Assembly (NCBI GenBank): GCA_002428045.1
Contig: DIZZ01000003.1
Location: 1 to 18,339 of the forward strand
Source: Verrucomicrobia bacterium UBA6015
GTDB lineage: Bacteria; Verrucomicrobiota; Kiritimatiellia; UBA8416
Direction of reading: 5' to 3'
Length of the DNA stretch: 18,339 bases
Shown: positions 16,501 to 18,339 of the stretch, one piece after another
How positions within the stretch are numbered: position 1 is the stretch's first letter
Layout: the number at the start of each line of letters is the position of its first letter
Made by a program: the position numbers and the translations under genes
Notes under the pieces: model-generated
The model's database searches: none
Told to the model about the DNA's origin: nothing
What the model saw: only the letters and a program-made list of their open reading frames with translations

Positions 16501-16536
16501 TAATCCTAATCGTAAATCTTAATCTTAATCCTAATC
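16501..16536 (-). repeat. TAATCN hexamer tract between deoR and E2
   Basis: TAATC recurs at 16501, 16507, 16520, 16526 and 16532 (6-bp steps, one 7-bp step), with a TAAATC variant at 16513. On the transcribed strand it reads GATTAG or GATTAA units. It fills most of the gap between the deoR stop and the E2 ribosome binding site, and its A+T-rich make-up contrasts with the G+C-rich genes. Confidence 0.75.
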
Positions 16537-16542
16537 GTACCC

Positions 16543-17325
16543 CTACCCCGCCACCTCCACCGTCACGCCGACTTTCCTGATCTTCTTCACAAACTGCGGA
16601 TCGGCACCGCCATCCGTCACCAACACCCCGATATCGGACAGTGCCCCGGCATGGGCGAACGACACCTTGCCGATCTTGGAACTATCCGCCAGCAGCACCA
16701 CACGTCGGGCACGCGTCATCACCAGTTGCTTGGTGAACGCCTCATTCGGATCGGTCGTCGTCAGCCCCGCCTCGGTAATCCCAATGGTGCCCATGAACGC
16801 GACATCCAGATAAATGGTTTCCAGCAAACTCCGCGTCATCGTTCCAACGATCGTCTGACTGCGTCGCCGGAACTCCCCGCCCAGCAGCATCAACCGGGGA
16901 CCGGCGGAGGCCAGTTCCACGGCGGCCCGCAGAGAATTCGTCACCACGGTAATATCGCTACGGTCGCGCAACAGGCGGGCCAGCTCCAGGATCGTGCTTC
17001 CGCCATCAAGATAAATCGTGTCGCCCTCGCGGATATGCGCCAGTGCCAAGCGGGCAATACCCAGCTTCTCGGTACCGGCCAGACCGGCCTTGTCATCAAA
17101 GAGCGGCTCCTCGAGTCGAGCCTGACCATCCACCGCACCGCCATGCACGCGCCGGATACACCCCTCGGCCTCCAGCATCTCCAGATCGCGGCGGATCGTG
17201 GCAGCCGAGACCGAGAGCGCCTCGCAAAGTTCATCCACACGCACGGCATTACGCTGCCGGATGATTTCCAGCACCCGCTTCTGCCGTTCCGGCGCAAGAT
17301 CCCGATGAAGGTTCTCAATGTTCAT
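16543..17325 (-). CDS. DeoR-family transcriptional repressor
   Basis: The 260-aa protein has the DeoR layout: an N-terminal winged helix-turn-helix (about 11-63) with LAPERQKRVLEIIRQRN, VDELCEALSVSAATIRRDLE and the wing IRRVHGGAV. It is followed by a ribose-5-phosphate-isomerase-like effector domain with IYLDGGSTILELA (104-116), VVTNSLRAA, LLGGEFRRRSQTIVG (147-161), GITEAGLTTTDPNEA (182-196) and LADSSKIGK (212-220). Such repressors respond to phosphorylated sugars or sugar acids, which fits the class II aldolase in the same operon. The ATG at 17325 with AAGGTG upstream is chosen over an in-frame TTG 12 codons earlier. It leads the operon and probably controls itself and the genes behind it through the boxes at 17345-17384. 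Confidence 0.93.
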   Translation of the reverse strand: MNIENLHRDLAPERQKRVLEIIRQRNAVRVDELCEALSVSAATIRRDLEMLEAEGCIRRVHGGAVDGQARLEEPLFDDKAGLAGTEKLGIARLALAHIREGDTIYLDGGSTILELARLLRDRSDITVVTNSLRAAVELASAGPRLMLLGGEFRRRSQTIVGTMTRSLLETIYLDVAFMGTIGITEAGLTTTDPNEAFTKQLVMTRARRVVLLADSSKIGKVSFAHAGALSDIGVLVTDGGADPQFVKKIRKVGVTVEVAG

Positions 17326-17332
17326 AAGACAC

Positions 17333-17361
17333 CTTATACAACACCAATCAATCACCGTCAA
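17333..17361 (-). promoter_or_regulatory. Candidate promoter of the deoR-E2-E3-E1 operon
   Basis: TTGACG (17361-17356) and TATAAG (17338-17333) are separated by exactly 17 bases on the minus strand. Transcription would begin at about the deoR ATG, and the -10 overlaps the Shine-Dalgarno, so use of this promoter would give a nearly leaderless mRNA. An upstream promoter is possible instead. Confidence 0.35.
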
Positions 17362-17384
17362 TCAAAAACAATCAAAAACAATCA
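17345..17384 (-). promoter_or_regulatory. Phased CAATCA boxes, likely DeoR operator
   Basis: CAATCA (TGATTG on the transcribed strand) occurs at 17349, 17359, 17369 and 17379, exactly 10 bp apart, with one further overlapping copy at 17345. Two neighbouring units are identical 10-mers (ATCAAAAACA at 17361 and 17371). Direct-repeat operators in front of the regulator gene are typical of DeoR-family autoregulation. The boxes overlap the candidate -35 and spacer. Confidence 0.6.
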
Positions 17385-17398
17385 CCACGAACTAAAGC

Positions 17399-17432
17399 AA
17401 AAAACGGCCCTGCCATTGGCATGGCAGGGCCG
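17399..17432 (-). terminator. Rho-independent terminator of the chemoreceptor gene
   Basis: CGGCCCTGCCAT (17405-17416) and ATGGCAGGGCCG (17421-17432) form a perfect 12-bp stem with a 4-base loop. Read on the minus strand it is followed by six T (17404-17399). It lies 33 bp after the stop of the receptor gene and separates it from the deoR operon. Confidence 0.93.
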
Positions 17433-17465
17433 CTGATGTAACGGGCAGATACCGAGATACCGCAC

Positions 17466-18339
17466 TTAGAACTGGCTCAGGTCATCGTCGTCCAGCGGGA
17501 TCACCTCCTCCGCACGGGCACTTCTGGCCGCGATCTGCCGGGCTGGTGCCTTGGCGGTCGGTGACTTCCTGGCGCTCGGACGGGCTGACGGGGTTGCCGC
17601 CAGATGATGCTTTGCCGAAGGACGGGCGGCTGGCCGCACTGCCGGATGCGCACCGAACTGCTGGCCCCTGGCGGATCCACCAACCATGACCAGGAGTTGC
17701 TCGACCATGGCTTTCAGTTCTTCGGCCTGGCTGGAGAGTTCCTCGGAGGCGCTGGCGCTTTCCTCAGCATTGGCGGCGTTCTGCTGTACCACCTTATCCA
17801 TCTCGGCCACGCCGGTATTAACCTGCTCAATGCCCTGCGCCTGTTCCTTGGAGGCTGCCGCGATCTCGCTGACCAGAGTCGCCACCTTGGCAGAGCTCTC
17901 CTCGATACCCACGAATGTCTTGATGATTTTGGCCGTCTGGCCAGCCGACTGCTTGATCTCGGCAATCGCCTTGGCCACCTGGTCAACCGCCTTGGCTCCA
18001 TCGCCGACCACCTTCTTCGACTCGCCCATCATCGAATCTGCCTTGCCCGCATCGGCATTCTGGCGGATAAGCTCTAGATCCTTCGGATCCTGAGTAAGCT
18101 CACTAAGTGCTTTCAGGTGACTGTCGACGACAGCAAATCGCTTCTGCGTTTGCAGGAAATGCTCGGGACTCCGATTGGCGATCGCATACCATGTCCCGAT
18201 AATGATGGCATTCCCCTCATCGATGATGGCATTTACAATCTCGATTTGCTTGTTCAACGCCAAAATATCCGCCACCTTGGTGTCGGACAGCTTGGCCAAT
18301 TCCTCGATGCGGGTCTCCTTTGCCTTGATATAGGTGCGA
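17466..18339 (-). CDS. Methyl-accepting chemotaxis protein, C-terminal part, atypical
   Basis: The frame stays open to the window edge, so the N-terminus is missing; 290 residues are visible. A helical region of about 100 residues (including ALNKQIEIVNAIIDEGNAII) is followed by a receptor signalling-domain segment, ATLVSEIAAASKEQAQGIEQ, then VAEMDKVVQQNAANAEESAS, which are typical of the C-terminal helix and its methylation region. The tail is Ala/Pro/Arg/Lys-rich and ends EEVIPLDDDDLSQF, an acidic-plus-Phe end that may be a tether like those used by CheR/CheB, though it lacks the usual Trp. The visible part has no transmembrane segment, no HAMP domain and no conserved tip motif (NLLALNAAIEAARAGE type), so function as a normal receptor is uncertain. 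The in-frame TTG at 18299 is not a real start. Confidence 0.82.
   Translation of the reverse strand, partial: RTYIKAKETRIEELAKLSDTKVADILALNKQIEIVNAIIDEGNAIIIGTWYAIANRSPEHFLQTQKRFAVVDSHLKALSELTQDPKDLELIRQNADAGKADSMMGESKKVVGDGAKAVDQVAKAIAEIKQSAGQTAKIIKTFVGIEESSAKVATLVSEIAAASKEQAQGIEQVNTGVAEMDKVVQQNAANAEESASASEELSSQAEELKAMVEQLLVMVGGSARGQQFGAHPAVRPAARPSAKHHLAATPSARPSARKSPTAKAPARQIAARSARAEEVIPLDDDDLSQF

Noticed and set aside
17326..17361. Earlier TTG start for the DeoR protein
   Set aside because: It would lie inside the operator/promoter region, lacks a ribosome binding site, and adds residues not typical of the family.
1..18339. Mobile elements, defence systems, CRISPR arrays, tRNA genes
   Set aside because: No transposase, integrase, terminal repeats, spaced repeats or tRNA-like cloverleaf sequences were recognised on reading both strands.

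Overview
This window comes from a motile, Gram-negative-type bacterium with G+C-rich coding DNA. Evidence for that is a FliW/CsrA/flagellin locus, a large single-chain PurL of the proteobacterial kind, and a chemoreceptor C-terminus. The fused E1 alpha-beta 2-oxoacid dehydrogenase, the chemoreceptor tail ending in an acidic stretch and Phe, and the gene mix would fit a PVC-superphylum (Kiritimatiellota/Lentisphaerota-like) or deltaproteobacterial lineage, but the sequence alone does not settle this. No rRNA, tRNA, CRISPR array, transposase or phage gene was seen.

Plus strand, 1-4798, is a flagellar filament module: 3' end of fliW, csrA, a structured leader, flagellin, an unrecognised 156-aa protein, a Maf/DUF115 flagellin glycosyltransferase-type protein, fliS, and a small FliT-like protein. 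The last four genes after flagellin overlap or are spaced by a few bases, so they look translationally coupled. The flagellin leader carries a hairpin with GGA in a hexaloop and a second GGA site on the Shine-Dalgarno sequence. This is the layout expected for CsrA repression of flagellin translation, relieved by FliW. Synthesis, modification, chaperoning and translational feedback of flagellin are therefore packed together.

Minus strand, 4848-8717, is purL, a full-length FGAM synthase transcribed convergently to the flagellar module from its own likely sigma70 promoter.

Minus strand, 17325 down to 8991, is a probable operon: a DeoR-family repressor, E2 acyltransferase, E3 lipoamide dehydrogenase, fused E1 dehydrogenase, a class II (AraD/FucA-type) aldolase, and DNA polymerase IV (dinB). 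Four CAATCA boxes at an exact 10-bp period sit just upstream of the deoR gene and overlap its likely promoter, suggesting autoregulation. The enzyme set suggests sugar-phosphate-linked catabolism ending in oxidative decarboxylation of a 2-oxoacid, but the substrate cannot be read from the sequence.

Minus strand, 17466 to the window edge, is the 3' part of a methyl-accepting chemotaxis protein followed by a strong intrinsic terminator. The visible part lacks the conserved CheA/CheW-contacting hairpin tip.
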